Shown here one piece after another: positions 15,986 to 23,955 of a DNA stretch of 64,000 nt. A model generated the notes under the pieces. That model saw only the letters and a list, made by a program, of their open reading frames with translations. It was not told the DNA's origin and did not search any database. Position 1 is the stretch's first letter. The number at the start of each line of letters is the position of its first letter. The stretch is from Rhizobium esperanzae (GTDB lineage: Bacteria > Pseudomonadota > Alphaproteobacteria > Rhizobiales > Rhizobiaceae), in contig NZ_MXPU01000001.1 of assembly GCF_002204185.1 (NCBI RefSeq), positions 124,001 to 188,000 on the forward strand. Direction: 5' to 3'. The position numbers were made by a program, and so were the translations under genes.

Positions 15986-17263
15986 TTACTGGGTGGCTGG
16001 CAGGCCGGCGCCGACGCTGTCACCGACCGCTCCGACGGTATTGTCCACCGACTGGCCGAGACGCTTCAGCTGGGCGTCGTAATTGCGCCTTGTGCGCGGA
16101 TCGAAGATGGCGATCGGCGTGCTGACGGCGACGCCGACGGCACTTCCGGCCGTCTGCGCAGCGCCCATCGCCACGGCGCCGACGGCCTCGCCGAGGCCGA
16201 CATTGGAATCGGTGATCGTCTGGCCGGCAATCAGCCGGTCGCCGATCAGCTTCACCACTTCGGGGCTTTCGGCGAATTTGCCGTGGTTCAGCCGGTCGCC
16301 GCCCTTCAGCTTGGTGAGATCGAGCACGGTGATGCCGGCCGCTTCGAGCTTGCTGCGATAGGGCTCGGCCGAAGGGTCGATCTGGCCGAGGCGATCGATA
16401 TTGCCGGAGATGCGTCGCGATAGCGCCAAGGCGCGATCGTCCTGCGAGACGAAGATGGTGAAATGCGGCCTGTCCTTGCCGAGGCTTGCGAACTGACGGC
16501 CGAAGACGTCGACATCGAGATCCGGCGAGGCGAGAATGACATTGTTGATCTTGCCGGCAACCTGGCCGTTGCGGATCGCCATCTGCCTCAGCGCTTCGAC
16601 GGTGAGCCAGGTGCCCATCGAATGCGCCATGATGGTGATGTCGCTGACGGCGGGATTGGCGGCGGTTCGGGTCAGCAGTTCTTCCAGCGCGTCGCGGGAA
16701 TAATTGGTGCTTTCCTTGTCGTAATTGTAATCGAAGATGCTGGCGCGCGACGGCCAGGTGAAGACGACAGGTGCGACGTCGGCATGCGAATCATGGACGA
16801 TCTGGGCGAAGCGGTAGACGGCATCCTCATAACGATTGTTGAAACCGTGCACGAAGACCAGCACGCGGCGGCTTTTCGGCATATGGCCCTTCAGCCAGCT
16901 CTCGCCCGCCCGTTCGCCTTCGAGCGGATCGACGGAGACGGTGACGAAATCGCGCAAGGGGTCGGCCGGCAGCCGCTTTGGCCATTGCACCTGGCCGACC
17001 TTGCGATTGGCATCCGGCGGAATGGAGACATCGACGGCATTGACGGTGAGCCCGGTGCCGCGTTCGCCGGAGAACAGCACGGCCGGATCGGCGTCGGCAG
17101 CCCGCGTCGTCGCCACCAAGAGATCGACCTTCGAGGTGCCCGGCGGCACCGTGCCGGCCGCCTGCATGACACCGACCGGCCTGCCGCCGCAGCCGGCGAG
17201 CACAAGCGTTGCAACCAGAAGACCTGTCAGGGCCGCATGCGGGGCGCGCCATTTGCCGATCAT
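15986..17263 (-). CDS. Alpha/beta-hydrolase lipoprotein (DUF900 family)
   Basis: The 425-residue protein has a lipoprotein signal peptide (LVATLVLAG|C) followed by a DUF900 alpha/beta hydrolase: VFVHGFNNRYEDAVYRFAQI holds the oxyanion region, FTWPSRASIFDYNYD follows, and the nucleophile elbow is MAHSMGTW. Such proteins are predicted cell-envelope esterases with unknown substrates. The C-terminal 80 residues are Gly/Ala/Val-rich and low in complexity. I prefer the ATG at 17263, which has GGAG nine bases upstream, over a TTG two codons earlier. Confidence 0.82.
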   Translation of the reverse strand: MIGKWRAPHAALTGLLVATLVLAGCGGRPVGVMQAAGTVPPGTSKVDLLVATTRAADADPAVLFSGERGTGLTVNAVDVSIPPDANRKVGQVQWPKRLPADPLRDFVTVSVDPLEGERAGESWLKGHMPKSRRVLVFVHGFNNRYEDAVYRFAQIVHDSHADVAPVVFTWPSRASIFDYNYDKESTNYSRDALEELLTRTAANPAVSDITIMAHSMGTWLTVEALRQMAIRNGQVAGKINNVILASPDLDVDVFGRQFASLGKDRPHFTIFVSQDDRALALSRRISGNIDRLGQIDPSAEPYRSKLEAAGITVLDLTKLKGGDRLNHGKFAESPEVVKLIGDRLIAGQTITDSNVGLGEAVGAVAMGAAQTAGSAVGVAVSTPIAIFDPRTRRNYDAQLKRLGQSVDNTVGAVGDSVGAGLPATQ

Positions 17264-17365
17264 GACCAAACTCCAACCGGTGCGCGCACCGGACAGAGGG
17301 GCGCCCGTTCAAATAGTCCGACGACGATTGCCGAGTCAAACCGCGTGTGGTGAAGAACTTGCCGG

Positions 17366-17490
17366 AAAAAAGAAAAGAGCCTGGCGCGGGAGGAGGTGCG
17401 CCAGGCTCTTGATCCTGACTGACAACTGGGAGGAGGAGTGTTGTCAGTCCGATGTAAGAGCGCTTGGGAGGAGGAGTGCGCTGCTTACGG
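17366..17490 (-). ncRNA. Alpha-r14 / NfeR1-type small RNA with three anti-Shine-Dalgarno loops
   Basis: On the minus strand three hairpins follow one another: 17488-17454 (10-bp stem with one bulge), 17449-17417 (10-bp perfect stem) and 17410-17375 (13-bp perfect stem). Each has a single-stranded loop containing CCTCCTCCC or CTCCTCCTCCC, complementary to Shine-Dalgarno sequences. The last hairpin is followed by TTTTCTTTTTT, a clear intrinsic terminator. Total size about 125 nt agrees with the alpha-r14 family (NfeR1 of Sinorhizobium meliloti, about 123 nt, linked to osmoadaptation and nodulation efficiency) and with the related cuckoo RNAs. The 5' end is estimated from the first stem. Confidence 0.9.
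17375..17410 (-). terminator. Intrinsic terminator of the small RNA
   Basis: The stem AAGAGCCTGGCGC / GCGCCAGGCTCTT is perfect over 13 bp and is followed on the minus strand by TTTTCTTTTTT. It doubles as the third anti-Shine-Dalgarno hairpin of the sRNA. Confidence 0.9.
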
Positions 17491-17673
17491 AGATATAGAT
17501 AGCCCATTCATTTGCTCGGGAATAGCGAAAATACCGCAATGCAGCAATGCATTCAGCGCAACGCTTGCCCTCAAAACAACAGATCGCCGCCTCATTTTGA
17601 GGCATATTTGACCGGTTGGTCAAATTCTGCTGAAAAATGAGGCCGCGCTGATCGCCGATGGCGGGCACCGCCC

Positions 17674-18555
17674 TTAAGCCGCCTTGAACAGCTTCCGGCC
17701 CTCGGCATCCAGAGCCGAAAATTCCGCGTCGGAGAGGCTGATGTCGACGGCCGCAACGTTTTCCTCCAGGTGCTTGACCTTGGAGGTGCCGGGGATCGGC
17801 AGCATGACAGGGCTGCGCTTCAGCACCCAGGCGAGCGCGATCTGACTCGGCGCGGCATTGTGCTTTTTGGCGATCGTCTCGAGCAGCGAGCCTGATTTGG
17901 CGAGATCGCCGGCGGCGAGCGGATACCAGGGAATGAAGCCGATATTGTGCTTGGCGCAATAATCGAGCACGTCCTCGCTGGTGCGATCGACGAGATTGTA
18001 GCGGTTCTGGACGGTGGCGACCTTGAAGTGCTTCGAGGCCGCCTCGATCTCGGCGACGGAGACTTCGCTCAAGCCAGCATGGCGGATGAGGCCGGCGTCG
18101 AGCAGCGACTTGATCGCATCGAACTGTTCCCTGGCCGGCACTTTCGGATCGATGCGGTGCAGCTGCCAGAGATCGATCTGCTCGACCCCGAGATTGCGCA
18201 GGCTCTTATGCGCCTGCTGGATCAGATATTCGGGACGGCCGACCGGCAGCCAGATATCGGGGCCGTGGCGGGTCAGGCCGCCCTTGGTGGCGACGACGGA
18301 CTTGCCGCCATAGGGATGCAGCGCCTCCTTGATCAGCCATTCGGAGACATCGGGGCCGTAGGAATCGGCCGTATCGATGAAATTGACGCCAAGCTCCGGC
18401 AGGCGCTTCAGCGTCCGGATGGACTCGGCATGGTCGTCGGGCTCACCCCAGATTCCCTTGCCGGTAACGCGCATGGCGCCGAAACCGAGACGATTGACTT
18501 CGATCTCGCCGCCGATCCTGAAGGTGCCTGACTTGGCTGCGTTATGACTGGACAT
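17674..18555 (-). CDS. Aldo/keto reductase
   Basis: The 293-residue protein is an aldo/keto reductase of the YdbC-like kind. The catalytic tetrad is visible: D and Y in [12 protein letters not shown] in VVATKGG and H in LWQLHRID; the NADPH-binding end [14 protein letters not shown] is also present. It would reduce aldehydes or ketones with NADPH; the substrate is unknown. The ATG at 18555 follows AGAGGAAAG. It stands as a single gene downstream of a 327-base non-coding region. Confidence 0.88.
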   Translation of the reverse strand: MSSHNAAKSGTFRIGGEIEVNRLGFGAMRVTGKGIWGEPDDHAESIRTLKRLPELGVNFIDTADSYGPDVSEWLIKEALHPYGGKSVVATKGGLTRHGPDIWLPVGRPEYLIQQAHKSLRNLGVEQIDLWQLHRIDPKVPAREQFDAIKSLLDAGLIRHAGLSEVSVAEIEAASKHFKVATVQNRYNLVDRTSEDVLDYCAKHNIGFIPWYPLAAGDLAKSGSLLETIAKKHNAAPSQIALAWVLKRSPVMLPIPGTSKVKHLEENVAAVDISLSDAEFSALDAEGRKLFKAA

Positions 18556-18882
18556 GATCTTTCCTCTCTTGATCAATAAAATCATTCAACGTCGATGAAA
18601 TGGCCGAAGCTCTTCGCTTGGCCAGCGCTGGAATGCCGGGCTGGCGAGGAGGGATTTGGTTCTGAATGTCTGCAGTGTCTGGTGATGCCCGGCATGGTGA
18701 TGACCCGGCCGCCGCGGCGATATCGGACATGCAGCCGCTGCGACGCTTGCACATATAGGACGAGCCCGCGCGGATGACAGGGAGAGGCCGAAAACATCGT
18801 CCCTCGACCGGCGCCGCAGCGGTGCGCCGGGATATCGGCCTGGTGTCGAAGCCTGTCGCTTCCGGTCAGCCGTTGCCGCGTT
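18556..18882. other. Intergenic region
   Basis: I see no supported gene or RNA in these 327 bases; they should hold the promoter of the aldo/keto reductase gene and the end of the methyltransferase transcript. Confidence 0.4.
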
Positions 18883-19545
18883 TTAGCCCGTCGATTCGCC
18901 GGAGAATGCGGCGACTTCGATGTCCGCCTCACGGTATCTCAGGCGCTCGCGCGAGAGTTCCAGCGGCTTGCGGCGCGAAATCCGGTAGACGGAGGCCGGC
19001 GGCAGATTGCGAACCGTGCCGCCAATGCGCACCGCTTTCAGGCCCAGGCGGTCGAGGATCGGCCGCGGCACCGGGCAGCGTGGGCCATAGGTGAACTGAT
19101 AGACCGCCCCGCCCGGCCGCATATAGGTGAAGACGCCGGCAAGGATCGAGGCGATCTTGCGCGGCGACATCGACAGAAGCGGCAGGCCGCTGATGACGGC
19201 GCCGACCGGTTCGCCCTCGAAAATATCGGCCTGGGCAAGGTGGGCGGCGTCCATCTGCAATATGCGCGCCGCCGGGAACCGCGCCTGCAGCGCATCGATA
19301 AATTCCGGGCCGTATTCGATCAGCGTCAGATCCGCCTCGCTGATGCCGCGGGCAAGCAGCGCCCGGGTGAAGACGCCCGTGCCCGGGCCGAGCTCGATGA
19401 TCGGCCCATCGAGCGCCGCAATTTCGCTGGTCATGATCCTGGCAAGTGAATCACCCGACGGCGCGATGGCGGCAACCCGAAGCGGGTTGCTGATCCAGGA
19501 GCGAAAAAAATGCAGGAAATCCGAGCATGCAGCCCTTGCGGTCAT
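18883..19545 (-). CDS. SAM-dependent methyltransferase, PmtA-like
   Basis: The 220-residue protein resembles the rhizobial phosphatidylethanolamine N-methyltransferase family, whose members methylate PE stepwise to phosphatidylcholine. The N-terminus (FLHFFRSWISNPLRVAAIAPSG) matches that family, the SAM-binding motif I is IIELGPGTGVFTRAL, and the post-motif region is LTLIEYGPEF. Motif GLPLLSMSPRK also fits PmtA-type enzymes. The exact acceptor is inferred; a general small-molecule methyltransferase is possible. It stands alone. Confidence 0.75.
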   Translation of the reverse strand: MTARAACSDFLHFFRSWISNPLRVAAIAPSGDSLARIMTSEIAALDGPIIELGPGTGVFTRALLARGISEADLTLIEYGPEFIDALQARFPAARILQMDAAHLAQADIFEGEPVGAVISGLPLLSMSPRKIASILAGVFTYMRPGGAVYQFTYGPRCPVPRPILDRLGLKAVRIGGTVRNLPPASVYRISRRKPLELSRERLRYREADIEVAAFSGESTG

Positions 19546-19792
19546 GACTGTCCCACCTGTCTGAAATTCAATTGATTATGAATGCGACCATCGCGGCCAG
19601 CATGGCAATTCCAAGGCAGAGACGTCAATCGCCCTTGTGAGCCGGCATTTCCCACCTCTTTTCCCACCGGCCTCTGGCATTTTTGCATCTATGGCAGCTT
19701 TGACATAGCGAACGCCGTCGTCTGTGGCGAAAAGGGCTGCCGGGAAGCCGCCCCTCACCGCGGTGGCCTGGTCGCCACCGCAAAGCGCCGGG

Positions 19793-20092
19793 TTAATAAT
19801 TGCAGCCGGAGCTGCTTGTCGGGTTGAAGCCGAGCTTGCAATCCATGTTCAGCGGCTTCTTCGGGTTCGTCATGTAGGGCGAGGCCATGCCCTTCGAACG
19901 GCCTTCACCGATCGAACCGGTCGTGCCCCTGTCGTGCTGCACGCGGGTCCCATTCCGGGCAACCGGCTGCTTGACCGAGCCCTGCTCCGTCGCGCTCGAC
20001 TGAAGGGGAGCCGCTTGCGCTGCGAAGGCGGAAAGGCCGACGATTGCGCCGAGGACCGCGGCCGCCAGGCCGCCCTTGAACGTCGTCATCAT
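19793..20092 (-). CDS. Small secreted protein, unknown function
   Basis: This 99-residue protein has a clear Sec signal peptide (MMTTFKGGLAAAVLGAIVGL...FAAQAA) and a short polar mature part rich in Ser, Gly and Thr with two Cys near the end (DCKLGFNP, SGCNY). I do not recognise the family. AAGGAG lies six to nine bases before the MMTT start. It belongs to a run of small exported proteins on the minus strand. Confidence 0.65.
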   Translation of the reverse strand: MMTTFKGGLAAAVLGAIVGLSAFAAQAAPLQSSATEQGSVKQPVARNGTRVQHDRGTTGSIGEGRSKGMASPYMTNPKKPLNMDCKLGFNPTSSSGCNY

Positions 20093-20245
20093 TATCATCT
20101 CCTTGGGAGGATCAGGTGAATTTACGTCGAGGAGTTAGGAAGCGGATTTGTCATAATCTACCGCGTCGCAACAGAGGTCACGAACATGTGAGCGGCGCCC
20201 GAAACAGGAAAAAGGCGGCGCGTGCCGCCTTTTTCATTTGCCGGC

Positions 20246-20616
20246 TCAATAGCCGTTATCACAGGGCATGCTGCCGGGGCCGATCGATCCCGAAAACGTA
20301 GGGTTGCACATTGTCGGAGCCGCCGGCCTGTTCACCGGCTGGCGGATGATGGAGCCTGTGGCGCCAGCCTCGACACCGAAAGTGGCAAGCGGATACCAGT
20401 AGCCGTCGGAATGACGGCGGGTGCCGGGACGCTCCGTTCGGAAGCCTCGATAGCCATGCCAGAGGCCCGGACGTGCCTTATATTGCACTGTTTTTACGTC
20501 GGAAATATTCGGCGGCCGACCGTTTGAACGGGAGCTGCCTGAGCTGGGCCGATCGGCGCGAAAGCGAGAAGGGCACTGAGCGCGATGGCGGAACGGACTA
20601 AATTGAACGTCTTCAT
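20246..20616 (-). pseudogene. Frameshifted small secreted protein
   Basis: A strong ribosome site (AAGGAGGG) precedes the ATG at 20616, which opens a clean signal peptide (MKTFNLVRSAIALSALLAF...GPAQAA) but the frame stops after about 40 residues (ending IFPT). The frame one base back continues without a stop to 20246 and encodes a coherent mature part (VQYKARPGLWHGYRGFRTERPG, ...DGYWYPLATFG, ...MPCDNGY). The two parts would join if one base were added in the GC-rich stretch around 20505-20520. It is either a broken gene, a sequencing error, or less likely a -1 frameshift. Confidence 0.6.
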
Positions 20617-20805
20617 GATAAACCCTCCTTCGTGGATTTATCCCGGGAAAATGCCGACTCCAAGGGCGCGGTTCCCAGCGCGTGCGCAACTTCCAAAACT
20701 CGTGATTGCAAGCGATCCGGCGTGAGTTTTTCGCGAGAAACCGTGAAAAGCAGTAACAGCAGAATGGCGCGAACGGCGCTGGTCAAGAATGCGAATTCTC
20801 TGTTC

Positions 20806-21126
20806 TCAATTGGCGTATAATGCCCGGTAACCTTGAGCCGAAAGACAGGCGACATATTGGCGATGGGCGGCGGCGCGCGCCACCGTTTCCGCTTCGAACG
20901 CATCGGCCTGCGCATATCCGGTCAGCTGGGCGCGCAGCTCATATTGACGCTTCGCCTCACCATACATGGCATTGCCGTCGGTCATGCAAAGGCTGTGCGC
21001 AACGGACGGCGGATTGACCGGCACGCCGACTGCCAGCAGCACCGGCTCGTTGGCATGGTCGATGCAGCCGGCAAGGGCGGCCATCGTCGCGAGAACCGCC
21101 AGAGCCCGAAAAATTCCCACCGTCAT
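20806..21126 (-). CDS. Small lipoprotein, unknown function
   Basis: A 106-residue protein with a lipoprotein signal peptide (MTVGIFRALAVLATMAALAG|C). The mature part is polar and probably helical (AMYGEAKRQYELRAQL, ADAFEAETVARAAAHRQYVACL). The ATG at 21126 has GGAGGA seven bases upstream. I do not recognise a family. It is on the same strand as its small neighbours but separated from them by non-coding DNA. Confidence 0.65.
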   Translation of the reverse strand: MTVGIFRALAVLATMAALAGCIDHANEPVLLAVGVPVNPPSVAHSLCMTDGNAMYGEAKRQYELRAQLTGYAQADAFEAETVARAAAHRQYVACLSAQGYRALYAN

Positions 21127-21268
21127 GCATTCCTCCGAGATCATCAGGCCTGCGGATACATCAGGAAGGTTGCGCGAAGCTAGGCATGCGGGAAAACCAA
21201 TGCCGCTTCCGACCGAGGACGGTCGTCACGCGCCATGCCGGGAAGCCCCACCAAAATCTATATAGCAC

Positions 21269-21385
21269 TTCGGAATCCCGAAATAGGCTGCGGCGTTGAA
21301 ATCATTGCGTTTCCGCTCAGCCGAAAAGCTTACGAAGCGCGGCGAATTTCGGAATCCCGAAGCGGGCGGATTTCGGGATCCCGAA
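21269..21385. repeat. Three copies of a 14-bp palindrome
   Basis: TTCGGAATCCCGAA occurs at 21269-21282 and 21348-21361, and the perfect palindrome TTCGGGATCCCGAA at 21372-21385. Two copies lie in the 3' end of the helix-turn-helix gene, where they encode RDSE and RDPE, and one lies past its stop. They may be binding sites or simple protein-level repeats. Confidence 0.6.
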
Positions 21386-21917
21386 GCGAGGTTTTTTTCT
21401 TCCGGCCGAGGCGACCGCGTTTTTCGGCGGCGATCTTGCGGTCGGTCTCGGACCATTTCCGGCCCCTTTCCGCCGTGCACCGCTTCCACTCGTCGGTCGG
21501 CGGCGCGCCCTCATGGTCCCCGACAAAGGTGAGCGTGAACAGGTTGGGATGCGCGACCCCGCTTCCCGCCCGACCGCGGCGGACCTTGACCAGCCCCTTA
21601 TATTCCAGCTCGTCGAGCGCATCGGCCACATATTCGCCCGTGACGCCGTAGGAGACGAACTGGGGATGCGTCACGACAAGCCTGCCATTTTGCAACCCGG
21701 CATGCGAGACGTGCTCGATAACGACGCGGAAGAAGGCGCGGCAGGCATTCGCACTCAAGGTGGTGAAGGCCGCCGATTCCAGTAGCTGGACCGTCAACCA
21801 TTGCCATCGCAGGCTGCCGTCATCGCTGGCGCTCGGCGGCGCGGTGTGCTTGCGCACCAGCGCTCGCGTCTTGCCGGAACTGGTGCGGCTCTTGTCACGA
21901 GAGTTGAATTCCGCCAT
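21330..21917 (-). CDS. Helix-turn-helix-like orphan protein with C-terminal repeats
   Basis: The 195-residue protein has a predicted winged-helix core (WQWLTVQLLESAAFTTLSAN, ...TGEYVADALDELEYKGLVKV) resembling phage or plasmid replication/regulatory proteins, then a very basic linker (RKIAAEKRGRLGRKKK) and a C-terminal repeat (SLRDPEIRPLRDSEIRR). The repeats are encoded by 14-bp palindromes, a third copy of which lies just beyond the stop. I chose the ATG at 21917; starts up to 22049 are possible. I cannot assign a function. Confidence 0.55.
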   Translation of the reverse strand: MAEFNSRDKSRTSSGKTRALVRKHTAPPSASDDGSLRWQWLTVQLLESAAFTTLSANACRAFFRVVIEHVSHAGLQNGRLVVTHPQFVSYGVTGEYVADALDELEYKGLVKVRRGRAGSGVAHPNLFTLTFVGDHEGAPPTDEWKRCTAERGRKWSETDRKIAAEKRGRLGRKKKTSLRDPEIRPLRDSEIRRAS

Positions 21918-22175
21918 CAGCCCGTCGCCTCGGCTGCGAGCACGTCCTTCCGGCAAACAGAAGAACTCGTTTTTTCCCGCATGCAGAGGGAAAGACTGGG
22001 CCAAGCGCCCACAGCGCCAATCACTACAAAATTCTTTGACATTCGACATTCCATGGTTGCAACAAAGTGCAATCTAACGTAAGAACGTTTCGAGAACTAG
22101 GAAAATAATCTTAGGGTTTGGATTAGACCTGATCCCCGTCACGGTGACAGGCAATTGCTGGGCGTGGAGGACAGG

Positions 22176-22601
22176 ATGCGAATGATCTGCATGGGGGAAA
22201 GGAGCATGGAGGGTTACAGCAAGCGATTGCTGGCATTGATTTCGCTCTTGCTGGGAAGCGCCGTCCAGGCTTTTCCCTGCGATCAACCGATCACGATATC
22301 GAATTGGTCGTTCTGTGCGACCGGCAATGTGAGCGCTGAAGGAGGCGCCGCTGATTGGCAAGTCGTTCCTGCATGGACTCGCGAGAAAGCCATAAGCGCG
22401 TATTTCGGAAACGATCCGCGGCTTCTGGCAAACCACGGGCTTTGCAATGCCAAATTCCATCGCGTCGTCCTCCGCCAGCCCGGATGGCAAACGGGCAACC
22501 CGGATGAGTGCTCATATCTGGTTTGCAGCGGCTTTTACTCCGCCGTGTTCGGGAAGGAAGAAAGGGAAGCCTATGAGAGAGAGCATCCGAACGCTCAATA
22601 G
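22176..22601 (+). CDS. Secreted hypothetical protein
   Basis: A 141-residue protein with a late signal peptide (YSKRLLALISLLLGSAVQA|F, cleavage near residue 31) and a mature part with six Cys (FPCDQ, WSFCATG, HGLCNAK, DECSYLVCSG). The ATG at 22176 follows GTGGAGGACAGG; a second start at 22209 would give a more normal signal peptide but has its ribosome site too close. I do not recognise the family. Confidence 0.55.
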   Translation: MRMICMGERSMEGYSKRLLALISLLLGSAVQAFPCDQPITISNWSFCATGNVSAEGGAADWQVVPAWTREKAISAYFGNDPRLLANHGLCNAKFHRVVLRQPGWQTGNPDECSYLVCSGFYSAVFGKEEREAYEREHPNAQ

Positions 22602-22793
22602 CTTTTGCCTTGCTGCCTTGCGGCAAAGATGGCAGCGGCCGACGGGAAGCGGCGGCCGGAAGTAAATATGCCGGCGTTTCAGTAGGCAGCTCACTGCTCC
22701 AGAAAACGTCTCCTTCAGACGGCATCTCGACACGCCGGAACAATTGCCTTAGGCGAGCAGCTGGCTGAGAAGACGCAGCGGAGATCCTGCATT

Positions 22794-23039
22794 ATGCAAA
22801 CCCTATGGAAGAAGCCGGTGACGCTGGCCCTTGAAGGCCCGGATCAGTGGGTGGTCATCCAGACGACCCAAGCCGCCACATGGGCGCTGATCGAAGACTG
22901 GCCGACAGAAGAGGGTCCTGCGCTCGACAGAGCGTGTGCGGTTTGCGCCGATGTCATATCTGGGAAACGGAGCCGGGAAGAGGCGCGGCAGGCGTTCATC
23001 GAAGCTGCGATCGAAGCCGGGATCCCTATCAAGGAATGA
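22794..23039 (+). CDS. DUF982-domain protein
   Basis: The 81-residue protein (MQTLWKKPVTLALEGPDQ...) matches the rhizobial DUF982 family: a small alpha/beta protein with the conserved core VVIQTTQAATWALIEDWP and a C-terminal helix EEARQAFIEAAIEAGI. Function is unknown, and most rhizobia carry many copies. It stands alone. Confidence 0.8.
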   Translation: MQTLWKKPVTLALEGPDQWVVIQTTQAATWALIEDWPTEEGPALDRACAVCADVISGKRSREEARQAFIEAAIEAGIPIKE

Positions 23040-23328
23040 GACGACGCGCCCCGGTTTTAGCATTCCCGCGGCCAACCTTCCCGCCGCTTCGAGCGCATTC
23101 CCGGAAAGGCCGCCGAAGCGCCCGTGCGACAGATGGTCAATGTCCACTACTGCAGCGCGCCGATGAACTGCGACGGGATCAGGCCAGCAGAGCAATTCCT
23201 CGGCTTGGCCGGGTCGTGAAATGCACGTGGGTGCGGCTGGAAATGATTAGGCCTGCCAGGCACTTTCGCACTGGACAGGCCCGCAGCCCTTTCGGGAGGT
23301 TTCTGTTGCGTCGATGCGCGGAAGCCGA

Positions 23329-23421
23329 TCAAAGTTTGCGATGGTTGACGAGATAGACCGCCGTTCCGGCGATGATCAATCCGGCGACGGGCATCAGCGA
23401 AATCATTTCCATCGTCGTCAT
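23329..23421 (-). CDS. Tiny membrane protein, 30 residues
   Basis: MTTMEMISLMP followed by VAGLIIAGTAVYLV and NHRKL is a plausible one-helix membrane peptide with an AAGGA site nine bases before the ATG. Its reading frame is open upstream into the decayed frame listed next, so it could instead be the C-terminus of that protein. No family recognised. Confidence 0.35.
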   Translation of the reverse strand: MTTMEMISLMPVAGLIIAGTAVYLVNHRKL

Positions 23422-23633
23422 GGCTTCATCCTTTTGAGAACCGTGCTTGCCGAGTAATGTAATGTACATGCGGTCAAAAAAAACGATGCTGACCAGCATC
23501 AGGAAAGGGGTCGGGCCGCCGGAATTATACAGGCTGGAAAAGACAGGGCCAGGCCGCCGACCGCAAACACCGAAATACTGATGCCGTTCAGGAAGGTCGC
23601 TAGCAACTTCAGCCGCTCATTGTGAATGGTCAC
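23422..23633 (-). pseudogene. Probable frameshifted small membrane protein
   Basis: One minus-strand frame reads HNERLKLLATFLNGISISVF then AVGGLA before drifting and stopping at 23499. The frame that takes over near 23545 reads SLYNSGGPTPFLMLVSIVFF and runs into the 30-residue peptide downstream. A single missing C in GGCCTGGCCCTG would join them into GLAPVFSSLYNSGG. No convincing start codon is seen (a GTG at 23633 is possible). It may be a decayed gene or a sequencing error. Confidence 0.35.
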
Positions 23634-23755
23634 TGCCAGTTTGGCGAGATCAGGATCGGGTGGATATCTGCTGATGACGTGACGGAGGCGGCAATCGCCT
23701 GTGATATTCGGAGCCGATTTTCCAAAACAGGAGGTATCAAAGGAAGGGAAAAGAA

Positions 23756-23832
23756 TGGCGCACCCGAAGAGATTCGAACTCCTGACCCCCAGATTCGTAG
23801 TCTGGTGCTCTATCCAGCTGAGCTACGGGTGC
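23756..23832 (-). tRNA. tRNA-Arg (ACG)
   Basis: The minus strand folds as a full cloverleaf: acceptor GCACCCG / CGGGTGC, D-arm TAGCTCAGCTGGATAGAGC, anticodon stem CCAGA / TCTGG around loop CTACGAA (anticodon ACG), T-arm with GTTCGAATC, discriminator G and an encoded CCA. Its length is 77 bases. Its 3' end faces the run of small orphan genes to the left. Confidence 0.97.
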
Positions 23833-23955
23833 GTGGCAGAAGCGGCGGTGCCGCTTGCGTGGGCGATCCTCTAAAGGGTCCTTTCGGACATTGCAAGAGC
23901 ATTTCTGAAAAAATCGCGCGTTTGTCTGCAAGGGCCGCGCTCCGGCGAAATCCCG

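Noticed and set aside
17401..17488. Repeated GGGAGGAGG motifs taken as strong ribosome binding sites or a short tandem repeat
   Set aside because: Each motif sits in the loop of a stem and no start codon follows at the right distance; the structure fits an sRNA on the minus strand instead.
17366..17490. CRISPR-like array from three spaced repeats
   Set aside because: The repeated unit is only about 10 bases, spacing is set by hairpin stems, and no cas genes are present. No CRISPR array was seen anywhere in the window.
20613..20915. Minus-strand frame with a hydrophobic stretch (LLLLLFTV) between the small exported proteins
   Set aside because: It overlaps the strong ribosome site of the downstream gene and the start of the lipoprotein gene's end, and has no start signal of its own.
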